NCBI RefSeq assembly: GCF_032062135.1
Contig: NC_092861.1
Coordinates: forward strand, 55,720,522-55,784,521
DNA from: Pyxicephalus adspersus
Taxonomy: Eukaryota; Chordata; Amphibia; Anura; Pyxicephalidae
DNA: 64,000 nucleotides
Reading direction: 5' to 3'
A program made the position numbers and the translations under genes. The notes beneath the pieces were generated by a model. The model did not search any database. It worked only from the letters and a program-made list of their open reading frames with translations, and was not told the DNA's origin. Every line of letters begins with the position of its first letter. Positions within the stretch are counted from its first letter, which is position 1. Positions 48,291-60,640 of the stretch are shown piece after piece.

Positions 48291-50084
48291 AGAACCATGC
48301 TTACCTAGGTTATGGAGAAGAGATGTTAGTGGGAGTACTGTAGTCCTATAATGTTTCTTTTGTCCTGATACAATAGGGAGGGAGTACAAAACTCTTTATA
48401 TCTATGTTATGTGTGAGAGGATGTGTTCTGTAATCCTGTTCTAGTGTGACAACACTGCTGCACTATGAACACAGTACAGGGAGTGACTGTTGTCATCTTA
48501 GGACTGAAATTGTGTTACTGGCAAAATCATCACGTTAATAGAAAAGAGAACATTGCTTTCTTTTTCATTCTCATACTATTCTATGAAAAAAAGAAAATTA
48601 TGGCAGTAACCATATCTAAGGACTAATAGGCTGCATTATATTACACTTTTGTTTCTGGATCACCAAAAACTAGATATAAAATAAAAAATGTTAAGGGCTT
48701 TTTAAATGACAAGTCATCACGTGTGTGTTTACCTGACTGTGTTGGCTTCAGTGAGGCTGGTCAGTATTTTTACATTTTATCCAATATGATAACTTGTGTG
48801 ACCAGTGATTTACTTCTTCAGCTTTCCATCATTGTGAAATATGTGGACATGAAACATTCAATGACCTGTATATAAACTGGATTTTACCATTTTACTTATT
48901 TATGAGTATTTACTTTCTTTCCTTTTCACTTCTAATATTAAAATATATTTAATAGTAATGAGTTTCTAATTCTGTTTACAAATGTCAAAGAAAGTACAAC
49001 AAGAATAGCAAAGGAAATACAAATGAACCTGTAAAAGGAGAACGTTCCGCTCAGTTGCAAAAAAATGAAAATTTTAATTAGGCAGAACAGTTCACACTAT
49101 CTTATGTCAAAAAGAACAAGTGTGAATGAGCTGTGAGGTCAGGCTAATGAAACATATGGAACACATTCAAACTCCACAGTACATTATCCTTTTTTTAAGT
49201 ATAAAAATTTCTTCACATTGTCTAAAATGTAGTAACTAGTAACCGCAAATTGTTTCATGTTCTTTAGAGACAAAATAAATATACCTAATCTTTGAAGACT
49301 TAAATGCTTCTGAACCATCTTTTGGACATGTAAACTATTTTTTTACAGAATCTAAATGATCAACTAGATGATAAAATATAAAACCAGGCAACACGAGCAG
49401 AAAGTGCTGTAATACAATTAAATATTAGTTACTGCTTTTCACCATGTTATTAAAATTTATAGTTTATTTAAATGATGAATAAGTAAATCAAATTCCACTC
49501 TTCTGCGTGTTTATATGATATTGATCGAGACATGATCCATCTACAAATATCTGTTATGTGAATAGAGGAAATCTGGCCTCAGCTCTGACTTCATGGACTA
49601 CAAAGCCAGACTACAACACTTTACCAGCGCACTCACTGTTGCCAAGCAAAATTATTTCTCCACTGTCATATCCTCTCAAGCGTCCAACCTGTGATAGATC
49701 CCTTTGAACGACAATTATTGCACGTGTGTACACAGCCTATGTCGGGTAAAGTAATAATATGTGTGTTTAAACAAAACCGGAAGTCAAAACTGAAGCGCAG
49801 TATAGGGTGTTTATATTGATAATAGCTTGTTGAGACATTCTTTAACTGTGGGCTTGCAGCACATCCAGATGTGAATTTGATTGAATGTGATTCTGAAGAT
49901 TTAACTAATAGCCAAAGAATCACTTTTGGATACAAATAAAGCTGCTGGATGAGATCAGCAAATACAAAGTAAAAAAAATGTTAAAAATGTTTTATTAATA
50001 ATGTTATAATAAACAATGCTGTAAGAAACCAGGTTCATTCATTTGAAGTTTTGCTTAGAAAACACATCCTATATGGGTCCTCTG
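48291..50084. other. Unassigned AT-rich DNA with a MITE end
   Basis: At 49697-49744 GATCCCTTTGAACGACAATT and TATTGCACGTGTGTACACAGCC look like one end of a MITE related in style (CGTACACAC-like end) to the element at 13659. The remainder is unassigned. Confidence 0.45.
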
Positions 50085-50238
50085 AGCTCTATTTATAAAG
50101 CAAAGAATTTGACATTCCCTCAAACATTCCCTGGTGGGAATCAATTACTGTCATTGAAACACATGGACCTAGAAGATTCTCACAAAGGAATGTTTGAAGG
50201 AATGCCTGATTGCCTGTTAGAAAAAATAAAGCCCATAG
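50085..50238. mobile_element. Foldback MITE, family 1, copy 4
   Basis: GCTCTATTTATAAAGCAAAG at the left, CCCTGGTGGGAATCAATTAC inside, GAAACACATGGACCTAGAAG, and GAATGTTTGAAGGAATG on the right. Nearly every word is shared with copy 1 at 7025-7172. Confidence 0.8.
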
Positions 50239-51084
50239 TTTGTTTAACAATACATTGATTAAGAACACAATTTATAAATGATTTACACTTAAAAAGTGTA
50301 ATCCAAAAATATTTTTTAGCACTTTACTTTTGTTTCTTGTATACTGGTATGAAATATTTTCTCAAATGTAAAAGGTAATTTCTATACAAAGTATACATAT
50401 GTTGTACATGTTTTGTATCACCTAATACGTTTTTCTGTGCCCTGTGCCCTTATATTCCTGTAAAATTATGCATTTCCAAAGACACATTTTCTAGCCTGTT
50501 CAGAGCAGCTTAGATATACCTGTTTAATTTCGGTTTTGTACAGCTCTACTGAAAGACTGATGACAGGTGAGAGGAAGTTCAAGGTCAAAAGAAAACAAAT
50601 CTGAGATTAACAGCAAAGAAGAAAAATTCCTCCAGTGGCCGAATGAATCATATAACTAAATGGCAGCCTATTTCTAAAACTGGAGAAAAAAACAGTAACA
50701 AAAGTGGAGTTGTTGCCTGTAATGACCAATCAGTTTCCTTGTTTCATGAACTTTTTTAAATGATTATAGGGCTGAACTTTATATGCTCTCTGGTTGTTAC
50801 ATGCTAAATGCATCCAGAAGTGTGTATTGTTTCACAAAGGTAATATTGTGGTATGGTCATGAAATTTAGAATCTATATGTGCAAGTTAGTTGATATGTTC
50901 TAACCTTATCAGGCAATTGGAAATAGTTCTCTTGTGACCAAAGATCAACTTCCCTATAATGTTTAAACCAACGGACACATTTCAACCCTGGAAACAAGAA
51001 AAGGTTTACCTTAGTGATGACGGAATTAAACTTAAGATCTGGCTAATCTTCAAATTGCAAATCTGTTGGTTCTTATCAAGATAT
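50239..51084. other. Unassigned AT-rich DNA
   Basis: No recognised feature. Confidence 0.5.
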
Positions 51085-51148
51085 TATTTTTTTAATAAAC
51101 AGTATTCATATAGCGCCAGTATATTACGCAGCGTTGTACATTAAATAA
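51085..51148 (-). mobile_element. SINE/LINE-like 3' tail, reversed
   Basis: TATAGCGCCAGTATATTACG and CAGCGTTGTACATTAAATAA is the complement of the tail module at 15143 (CTATTTAATGTACAGC and GTAATATGTTGGCGCTATA). A T-rich AATAAA run at its left is the tail end. Confidence 0.78.
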
Positions 51149-51907
51149 GAGTATGAAGATCCTCTGTATATGCATTCAGAATTGTCTAGCCTGCAAAGGG
51201 AAAGAATTTTACAATTTATGACGCACAATTGATGTGATGCCTAAATTGTATTTTTCATACAGATCAGAAAATATTAAATGAATATCTTCAAGAGAATCAA
51301 AAAGCAATAAATTAGTGATTTTCCAGATTTTATAATCCCTATTTCTAACATGGGGCCTAAAATTTTCTTAATATAAGAGACCAAGATGAGCCTTTAATAC
51401 TGATTACAAAATAAGCAAAATATTCACTCAATATTATAGCTCTCCAAACTTTGCTGTTCAGATTTTTGGGGGGCGCCAGGCTGTGGCTGCTGGAAGAAGA
51501 AAATGCTAAGGCATCAGTGGTCAGTGTGATTTATTTTCAATGTTTTTAAGGTTGTTTACTACCACGATTCTGTTTTATAAATCAAAACACGCTAAAAATG
51601 TTGTTGTACTAATTTCTGACGCTGTAAACCTAAATTGACCTCATGTAAATATTTTATGAACAATTTAATTAGTTCATAAAATTTACACATTAGTGATATT
51701 CTCTGACTCAGAAGATTGGTTATATTTTTGGGTAAATATCTTGGGATTCGCAAATGCCATTATAATTATATTGGAAAAAGTTTTAGGAAAATGCAGTCTT
51801 TTTAATGTTTTACTTTTAGTCCTAATTAAATATTGGAACAAATAATATGTGTATACAAATCATCTACCAAATGAAAGGCTGTATTTCCTGGGAAAACATT
51901 GAAACAT
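51149..51907. other. Unassigned AT-rich DNA
   Basis: No recognised feature. Confidence 0.5.
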
Positions 51908-52100
51908 TGGGCCTGATTTATTAAAGCGCTCCAAGAAAGGAGAAATTAGACTATCATGGGTGAACCTGGGTGATCCAGTAAAACTGGAATTGATTTATTA
52001 AAAAACATTTACTATCCAATCCAGGTTTGCTGGATCACCCAGGTTCTCCCATGATAGTTGATCTTCTCCAGCCTTTGAGAGATTTACTAAATCAGGTCCA
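51908..52100. mobile_element. Foldback MITE, family 2, copy 2
   Basis: TGGGCCTGATTTATTAAAGC at the left pairs with GATTTACTAAATCAGGTCCA at the right. The stem continues through ACTATCATGGG and GAACCTGGGTGATCCAG on the left against GGATCACCCAGGTTCTCCC and ATGATAGTTGATCTTCTCC on the right. It is the better-preserved copy. Confidence 0.87.
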
Positions 52101-55100
52101 TCTACTTTAGTTTTATAATTGGACTTCAAAATCAAAGGGGTGAATAAAATGATCAATGATGAAGTGCAGTCTCAACCACTGCACTCATGTTGGTTATAAC
52201 AACAAAGCTTTTTGCACTAAGATTAGCAAATTTTGCTTTTTACATTTACTATATATTAAACCATTTTGCATATAATAACACATTAACCAGCAGTATTCTG
52301 ACCTGTAGTAACTATTTATCACATTGGCTGTTTTATGTAAATAGAATTTTAGAAATGTCAGATTTGGTATGAGATCATTATTATAAGCTATTATTCACAA
52401 ATACAATTTGTGTTTGCAGAATGTTTACTATCCCTAAGCTAAAACAATTCTTATCAATAAGTACAAAATATCTGTACTTATTTCAGAATCATTTCTATTT
52501 ATATCAATATAATATCCATTGTTGTAATGTCAAAATGAATCATCCTGTTAAAAAAAAATCTAGTTTTAGTCCTGAAATGACCCTTAAAATACAAAATATG
52601 TGCATAATGAAAGCATGTAACAAATGCAATAACAGATGAGACATTAACAAGCAGTGTATAAACACCTTCCGCAACTCCATCCAGGCAGCTAAAAATAAAT
52701 GGAAAGAGGCTTAAAGAACATGAAGAAAAGATTAAGTGGAATACCACAAAGAAAGACTTGGTTTTATGCATACACTGGATATGTATTGCTGACATATGCT
52801 CATTAATAAGTCTTGTTTATCCAGGTCACCATGGTACTTGGAGACAACACAATGGAAAGCAGTCTTCCGCTGTATTACCGTTAATGATGAATGGCTATAT
52901 CTTTTGTAACAGTGAAAGATATATTATTTACAGTAGCACTGCTAACATTTTATACATATCATGTTTACTGAATCTATTGTATTTAACATTGAACACTTTA
53001 TTTTTCTTAAAACAGTTATGTGGATGTTTTCTGTAATTGGGGATGAAAAGAGTTGTTATCCAGAGCAATCCCAATTCATTTTTTTTTGTAACCAAACAGT
53101 AAACTTTAGGTTCCTTTGTGATAAGAGAACACAATGGAAGTAAGCAAACATTGTATCATATATGCTGCAAATGATGTGCACAATTTAATCATGGTATTCA
53201 TATGCAAGATTAAATTGCAAGAAAATATGCTAAAGTTTGAGATGTGATGTATTTGTTACTAATTCATGTTTAAAGACACCTGTTTGGTCTTGTGTTCTGA
53301 AATTTTGTTTGCAGATGAAAACTGTCCTAATGCTAGCCAATGTTTAAAAAGTATTATACAGCTGTATCCGAACTGTTTTCAGTAGCAAAAACAGAAGTAA
53401 TTGCAAAGACATAAGGCACAGGAAGGTGAATTTAGAACATCAGGACAGACATAGGCAAGTGCTTTTTTTTAAAGTGTCAGCCTATAGATTATTTAGCTTT
53501 ATAGTTTAATCAGGGACTGCCTCAGCAAGCCACAGGTAATTTACTATCCCCAGTAAGTAGGTGTAGTACCACTTGATGAAAACACAAGTGTTGCTGTATT
53601 TTAAAACTAATATGATTCATATAATGGTGGATTGGGGTACTGATGCAGCCTGTAAACCAAACTAATTGTACAAGAACAAATAATTCCACAGCTATTGTTC
53701 TCCAAAAAGATGGACAATTTTAGGACATCTCCCAAACATGTAGTTAAAACTACTTGTGTATTTTTTTTTTGTCACCCTTAAAGTATTTTTCTTTAATGTT
53801 GGCATTGTCACAAGTCTCCAATGGCAGTGTTTCTCATGCCTCCTTTGGCAACCTACTAGAACTACAAATGACTCTTGGATTCTCTGAACTTTCAACACTA
53901 AAGCCCTTGAAGATTGAACAAGGATGGCTTTGCACATCACAAATTATTGTTATAGATATATACAGGATACAGCTATATCTTAACACAGTATCTTATATCC
54001 TAATTTTCAAAATAGATTAAAGTTTAGAATGATAAGAATACATGTCAGGTTTGTATTGTTGTCTGTGTCCCCATTAAAGAAATTTACTCTGTCCATGAAA
54101 CAGCAATACAGAGGATATATTCCAGTAAGGGCACAATATGACACAGATGATCTCTACTTTGTTCAAACAAAAAAAAAAAAAAAGCTTTAGATATACTTTA
54201 ACACTTGTTTGCTTGCCACTGTATGTAATGTACATTATTATATACCAATCCATAAAAAAAGAAAGCATAAATGCACATTTCCGTTAGATTTTATTATGGG
54301 TATGCACTGTTACAAATAATTTGATAACCTTTTCTTGTTTTCTGTAACAACTTTTTGCAAAAATATTTTTCCTGTCCCATTGTCACTGCAGTGAACACTA
54401 TTCGCAGTAAGTACAACATTAAATTTGATTTAACAAAAAGAGTAAGTCTAAATGGGTGCCACTGCTCAAAAACAGTCTAATAAATTTGTCTGAGGCTAAA
54501 ATAAAATTGTGACCACTTTGCCAGTAGAATTCGGCTTTGCCACGTACTACCAAAGTAATATATATAGTCATTATTAGCGTTAATGGTTCATTTTATATAC
54601 CTACTAAAACTTTAATAGCAAGAAACACTTTACAGTTTGCCTTCTAAATATGTGAACCAAACATTTTCCTTTGAATAGACCAAAAAATAATTGCTATACT
54701 CCTTTCAGTCTCTTATTAAATGCACAATTTTCAACTTAAGGCCAATGTTTAGTTCCAATGCTTTGGTTCTCAGTCAATTCTCCATTAGAAATGTTTATTG
54801 AAACAAATCTAGATAATATCTCTTAAATTACAAGACTATTAAAAGTTGGATTGAAAACATTGCTAACAACTATGCTTTATAATATGTTCTCAAGATCTCT
54901 CGAGGGCGTTCAGCATTAATATGTAGGTTGTTAAGGAGTGTTGGTTAAATGTCCTTCATTTCCCATTCTGATCATTATAGTAAGACAGCAGTAATAGTTT
55001 GTTTTCTACAGAGCTCTGATATTGTAGTTACGCAGATGGATTCAGTGTTACTTATTAGCAAATCATCTATTTCCTCCTGCCTTTACCGCTGGGACACCAT

Positions 55101-56536
55101 GTCTGGGAAATGTAATGACTTTTATTTTCATTCAAATACATTTCTAAAGGTAAAATGCTTTCAGATGTTATCTAAGTAGAAATAATCTAAGCAAATAAAG
55201 GCAACAGGCTTTTAATTTAATTAAAATTTTGACATGACTAAGCTGAATATAGTGAATTAAAAAAATAATAATGAAAAATACAGTGGTGGACAGCAAAAAA
55301 ACGTACATTTTTGGTGATAGGTGGAAGTTGTATCGTTAACAAAAAATGTAGCTTGATCCAAATTAATTGCAAGCTGGTCTAGCCTGTTCAGGTGGTATTT
55401 GTTTGTACATTTAAAGAAGAACATGCTTTAAAAGACAGAAATCAACAATATTTTCATTGAAACTCACTTAATAAATCAGGACAGGGGCATAGAAGAGAGT
55501 TTTTTTTCTTCAATTAGGCATTTAGTGCAAGTACAGTTCACCATTGGTCTAATATTTTTTACCATCTAAGAAAGGCCAAGTATAGTTATTTTTTGCATTG
55601 TTAAAGCCTTGTTGAGAGTTGCATGTGTAGCATTTCAGGTTTTTCACTGAAGGAGTTTAGGCAGTTTTTCTAATCAAAGTAAATTATTACTACAAAGGAC
55701 TACTCACTTAGCTTAGTAAATGAGGAGAGCATATATCTCCAGGATAGGCTGTGTATTGTATGGCATAGAGGTATGGAAATAGAGGAGACATAGAGGTATG
55801 GGAAGTCTGGTTCGAGTCTGACAACAATGGTCCGCTCCTGGGCAAAATCAGGCAACTAATGTTTCCATGTGGCTTTGGCTTTTCATACACACCAAGAGCC
55901 ACAAGTTATCATCCTTGCTGATGGCCAAAGTAGGTTTGCATTCTACCAACAGGTGGACTTCGTTCCCAGAACCCCTCTTCTATGTGTATGTTCCAAAGAC
56001 CTTCTATTGTTTTTCTTTTTCTTTATTAAACAGACGTTTTTACATATGATACTATTTTTGTGCCACTCTTTCTGTTTTTGTTATTGGTAGTATCTACTCT
56101 GGAGCTCCCAATCTTCTTTGAGCTAGCTGCATCCACACACCCTTTAGTTACTAGCCTATTATATCTAGCTTACTGCCCATCCTTGCTTTCTTCCTTGTAT
56201 ATTTAGTTTTTTATGTGCTGACTACATTTGTTTATTTTGTTTAATTGATTGGATTTTTTGAGTGTTGTTTGCAAGGTAAGTTTTTACCATATTCACTAAG
56301 TTAGGTGAAAATTAAACAGCCTAAAATAATTTACTCAATGAACTCCAGTCTGTAATTGTTTTATTTCATCGGCAAACATTTTTGGGGTCAGGAAAATTTG
56401 AAATTGAAAAGCAATAAAAAGTAAGAGCACAGATAAAAGCTACCTGAACCTGTGTTATAAATCTAACATATCCTAGGGTAGCATATGTCAAAATTAGACC
56501 CATGTTGGTTTTATTGATGACAAGTTTATATTCTAC
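52101..56536. other. Unassigned AT-rich DNA
   Basis: No gene or certain repeat. 'TACAGTGGTGGACAGCAAAA' at about 55281 resembles a Tc1/mariner terminus (TA plus CAGTGGTG) but has no partner that I can find. A poly-A stretch lies at about 54169-54183. Confidence 0.45.
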
Positions 56537-57260
56537 CAGGGCCGGATTTCTCATAATGCCACCTAAGCAATGGCATAGAGTTCCATGACTCCTAATCGGT
56601 GGTATTACAACATCTCTATGTAGAACCTGAACCTGCTGGCCAAACAGCTCTACAGTGACATGAAGCACAAAGTGAAAGTGAATATACAAAGGCCACATAC
56701 AGTACATACTGTAAATGTTTGAAGGATGACACATATATTTAAGGAACCACTCTTCTCTTCCCATCCCATTCCCTCTTTTTCTACCTCCTTCCTGTCTCTC
56801 TCTTTTTGGTATGACCTTTCCCTGCATCCTCCCTGGCTCCCTCCTTCCCTTACTCTCTCTCTCTCCCCATTTCCCAACTCCATCTCCTTCTCTTTCTCAC
56901 CCCTCTTCATCTTTCTCCTCACTATTTCTTTCTCTTTCCCATCTCCCCCTCGTCCTCTCTCACTGCTCTCTTCCCTCTCTTTCCCCTCTCCATCTCCGCT
57001 GCCCTCTCCCTTTCTCCCCCACTCTCCTCTCTCCCTCCCTCTCACTCTACTTTTTCCCTCTGTTTCCCCTGCTAAGTCTCTCTCTCTCTCCCTCTCTCCC
57101 TCTCTCTCTCTATCCCAATTTCTCTCTCCCCTCCCCTTCCAATCTGTCCTTCTCTATCTGCCCTTACCCACATTCCCACTCCATTTCACTGTCTCTCCTC
57201 TTGCTGTATGTGCCAAGGGTTGCTTTAGTCTGGCGTGGGCACCAGACGCTAGCTGGCCCA
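56537..57260. mobile_element. Possible hAT-like element containing a polypyrimidine tract
   Basis: CAGGGCCGGATTTCTCATAA at 56537 is a CAGGG-type terminus; AGACGCTAGCTGGCCCATG at 57245-57262 could be the other end (GGGCCAGCT against GGGCCGGAT). No duplication of the flanks is evident. The centre is the polypyrimidine run listed separately. Confidence 0.45.
56750..57202. repeat. Polypyrimidine (C/T) tract of about 450 bp
   Basis: The plus strand is almost all C and T (TCTCTCTCTCCCTCTCTCCC, TCCCATTTCCCAACTCC), with few A or G. It explains all long open frames of this part on both strands (180, 158, 153 and 131 codons), whose Ser/Leu/Pro-rich or Arg/Glu/Gly-rich peptides are artefacts. Confidence 0.95.
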
Positions 57261-57264
57261 TGGG

Positions 57265-57351
57265 ATAATATATTATATATATTTTAATATATATAATATA
57301 TTATAGATAATATATTATATATATATTATATATATCATATATATAATATAA
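57265..57351. repeat. AT palindromic microsatellite
   Basis: TAATATATTATATATATTTT-like and ATATAATATATTATAG-like sequence, self-complementary over about 85 bp. Confidence 0.93.
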
Positions 57352-58519
57352 ATCTGGCCATTTTCCCACATATCCATATTGTACAGTACTGTCCTATTCT
57401 AGGAACAAATAAATGGGAATTTTATAGTCTTTTGAAATAAAATTTCGTGATGCTTTTCATGTTTAGCAATATTTGAAGTGCTAAATGATGAAAAGACATT
57501 GGTTTGACTCAATTTTCCTGGAGTTTACTGAGAAAACAAGCCCCATACAACACTGGCAGGTGTACTAATATTTGTGGTTTTGTTTAATGCTTTGCATGGA
57601 AACAGATATGTCTTAATTTGTAGATACCTCTACACATTGTTTTTATTATTGTGTAAGACATGGAATAGTTATTACTCTAATGTGAGCGGAGACAGAATGA
57701 CAAAGTACAAATCCCTTCGTCTGTGTTACTATCCAAAGAAACAAAGAAAAGAAAAAATGTTTCCTACTTTTTTTATTAGTCATTTCCGAGGGCTCCCATA
57801 GGTACCACTTAGAACATGTGAGGCGTCTTTTTGTGCGTATAGTAAAGGGCTTTTTTTAGAGAATCAGAATGAGAAACAGGAAAAGAAAACATTAAAGAAC
57901 AGTAGGAAAATAAACCTGAAGATGTAGCTATTAGATTTCATTTTTCCTAGACAGCTCTAACAGGATCAACAAATATAAAATTAGATGGTATCACTCGTTT
58001 TAAGCACTTTCCACTTTGCTATTAAATCTCCTCACTGAACAAATAGATATAATTGCTGTAACAGAATGGAGCATGTGCATTAGAGCAGAGCATATTAAAC
58101 ATCTGTGTGGAGGTCTCACTACAGCAATGAATTCTTGTCTCTGGGCGATCCATTCACTTACCACCATGAGAACCAAAAAGCAAATCTGCAGGTGTTAACT
58201 AAAGGGCATATAATACTAGTCCTGTTAATACACTTGGCTCATGTTGTATGTCTGTAACCTAAATGGGAAAAATGGCTGCTGCTTCTAGATTAGAACTAAT
58301 AGACGGGGAGAAGAGTGTCTATTACAGCACACAGTGAGTGAAAGGCAGTACATATATGAGAATTCTTCTTAATAGAGTCTTACTACCAGAATTGTAGTGC
58401 TGGGCATGAAGGGGAACACATATATAGCCTTTAGCAGGTAACCTGGCCATCAGTTCTACAACACCCGCAGATATACACACCATTAGCTTAGTGGCATGCA
58501 AGCAGAAATCTACCAATAA
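57352..58519. other. Unassigned AT-rich DNA
   Basis: No recognised feature. Confidence 0.5.
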
Positions 58520-58662
58520 AGGTCTATTTATAAAGCAGACAATCTGACTTACAGCAGTCTCTGGTGATGGGACAATCACTGTCATTTCAAACACATGGCA
58601 ATGGAAGCTTCACCTGCAGAGAATGTCTGCTGAATGGTAGATGCTCTGCTTTGTAAATCTTA
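58520..58662. mobile_element. Foldback MITE, family 1, copy 5
   Basis: GGTCTATTTATAAAGCAGAC at the left pairs with GCTCTGCTTTGTAAATCTTA at the right. TCTCTGGTGATGGGACAATC and AAACACATGGCAATGG are inside, and GCAGAGAATGTCTGCTG follows. Confidence 0.8.
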
Positions 58663-60036
58663 TAATGTTGCTGACTGTGCAAACACGTTGAATTATATGA
58701 AAGAAGATTCCAGACTGCCACGTATTAACTTACCTTAACCACAGTTCAATTGACCAAGCTAGTGTAAATAGACACTAATGTGATGCTAAGGTAACCAACT
58801 GTCTAAATTAAAAGAATGTTCAAAAAAGTCCAAAAATGCATGAATTGCAGAGGTGCCTGGTATTCATGATTATTGTTTATGGAGTGCAGAGTTTAAGAGC
58901 TTTTGTGTCCATAATAATTTATTTTTTTACTTTTGTGGTTACATTTAAATATTTGGCACATAAATACTTTAGAAAAACAACAATATGATAAACTGACTGA
59001 AATGGGCATCTGAAATTGTGTAGGTAGGCCATACCACAGACTAGTGGTTTGTGAGACAGGCTTGTGAGAAACCCTCTCTCAGAAATCAGTTTGCGAAAGG
59101 CAAAAAATCAGAAGTTTCTTTAGAATACTCAAACCTATAAATGTGTAGAAACATTACTAAAATCCTGGCAATGTATATAGTTTTTCTAAAGGCAAAAAAA
59201 AAAATAATAAGAAGAAGCAAGCTAACTGGTGTCAAGTTAACTGGTGGCAAAGCAGTTTACCTACAAAAGTTTACAGAAGAAAAATAATTTGCTCACACTA
59301 TTTTGTATATGAATAAAGAATAAATAAATTCTATTGTTTGATAGTAGGAGAGATTTCACCCCTCAGTTGTCAAAACTATATTGTGTTGCCAACCCCTAGT
59401 AAAATATAAAAATAAAAATAGAGTGTAAAGAGGGGTATGTTGGCAGAAAAAGGTTCACAATATTTACTAATCTTTGTAATTCAACATGGTATTAATTCAT
59501 AATACACATAACTTGGCAACTAGGTGGAACTAGACAATAAACTACTAATTATAAATTCAATATCTGGGACAACAACATTTAGTTCCATCAAAAAGCAACT
59601 AAAAATCTTTTTGTGACAGCTAAACGGCGGTGTCCACATAGGGCACTGTGGATGATTCCTCTGGACACCCTTTTAATTTTAAGAACTATAATACTGGCAT
59701 GTCTCCATGGATTTTTAAAGTACTACAGGCAGCTAGATAAACATGCCCAATTAAGGCAACCAGTGTCTCCACATCTTAAAAGAACTGATGATTCCTACAC
59801 CCTTTCCTGCACATGGTTGGGTTATACGAGTCTTGTGGCACCTATCTTCACAACTTCTGTACAACTAATAAGCAAGCCAATTATACCCCTGAGGAAACAT
59901 AACTGTCAGGCAAAAACGTATTGGTTCACAAAAAACACGGCTGCAACTCTTGATTTGGACGTTATAAATCGGTTTCAATCGGTTGACTAAGATTCCTAAT
60001 TTGATACCCTAATGTAAGTGCTGCAAGAGCAAACTT
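58663..60036. other. Unassigned; holds a 125-codon open frame
   Basis: 59613-59990 on the plus strand is open for 125 codons, with no recognised domain. Near its end CCCCTGAGGAAACATAACTG and AAAACGTATTGG resemble a widespread frog repeat whose core is a TGAAGAAG and GCGAAACGCGTTGG pair, so part of it is probably repeat-derived. Confidence 0.35.
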
Positions 60037-60046
60037 TACTAGTTGT

Positions 60047-60098
60047 ATGTGTTCTTGGATAGAGTTTCTCTACAAAGAAACCCTATCCAGGAACACAT
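60047..60098. repeat. Hairpin, 23-bp arms, 6-nt loop
   Basis: ATGTGTTCTTGGATAGAGTT and onward pairs with the complement at 60076-60098. Only two positions fail, and both become G-U pairs in RNA. A partial second copy of the left arm lies at 60153-60173. Confidence 0.88.
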
Positions 60099-60386
60099 AT
60101 TACAGGGCTGCAGCAGCTATCCTGATTGTTGTTGCTGCACTGTACTAGTAGTATGTGTTCTTGGATAGAGTTTGGGATTGGGAAACTTGTGCCCATTCAA
60201 CCTCTAGTGCCCGGGGATTGCCTGCAGTCACAGCTGTGACCGCAAAGTTCCCATGGTCATGTGACCGTGGGAACTGAACTGACATAAACTCTGCATTTCC
60301 ACTACCATCCCCCGGGCACTTGGCTGCAATCACTGAGAAGATGCTCGGCCAGCAAGTATCTCCTACTCTGTAACATGCACAGTAAT

Positions 60387-60447
60387 ATGATACATTTGTT
60401 ACATTTTTCTCTCAGTGGATAAAAGAAAAATGTAACAAATGTATCAT
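60387..60447. repeat. Hairpin, 24-bp perfect arms, 13-nt loop
   Basis: ATGATACATTTGTTACATTT plus TTCT (60387-60410) and its exact complement (60424-60447). Outside it the pairing continues weakly (CTGTAAC and GTTACTGAG). Confidence 0.95.
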
Positions 60448-60640
60448 AATATTTCTGTGCTGGAAAGTGTGTTACTGAGTAAGAGATATCATGTCATTGT
60501 AGGATAACCTGTAAAAAATAAACATTTATTAACCATCGAATCTTGTTTTTTTCGGGTCGGGTCTACCTAAATTCGAACAGCCATTTTCGGGTTGAATATA
60601 AGGACAACCCGAATTCAAACACAACACTAGGTATGACTTA

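Larger units (their letters stand above)
60037..60640 (+). mobile_element. Modular nested-palindrome element, copy B
   Basis: 60198-60310 is collinear with the reverse complement of about 3205-3075 (CCTCTAGTGCCCGGGGATTG, CTGCAGTCACAGCTGTGACC, AAAGTTCCCATGGTCATGTG, GACCGTGGGAACTGAACTG). 60310-60365 holds the GGCTGCAATCACTGAGAAGA module found in copy A. Copy B adds a perfect hairpin at 60387-60447, a duplicated 31-bp word with its own hairpin at 60037-60173, and an end rich in TTCGGGT and AACCCGAA (60548-60625). The left and right limits are uncertain. Confidence 0.65.

Noticed and set aside
56366..57287. Open frames of 131-180 codons on both strands
   Set aside because: They are created by the polypyrimidine tract: Ser/Leu/Pro-rich on one strand, Arg/Glu/Gly-rich on the other, with no domain.
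59613..59990. 125-codon frame as a gene
   Set aside because: No domain, no splice context, and its 3' part resembles a dispersed repeat.
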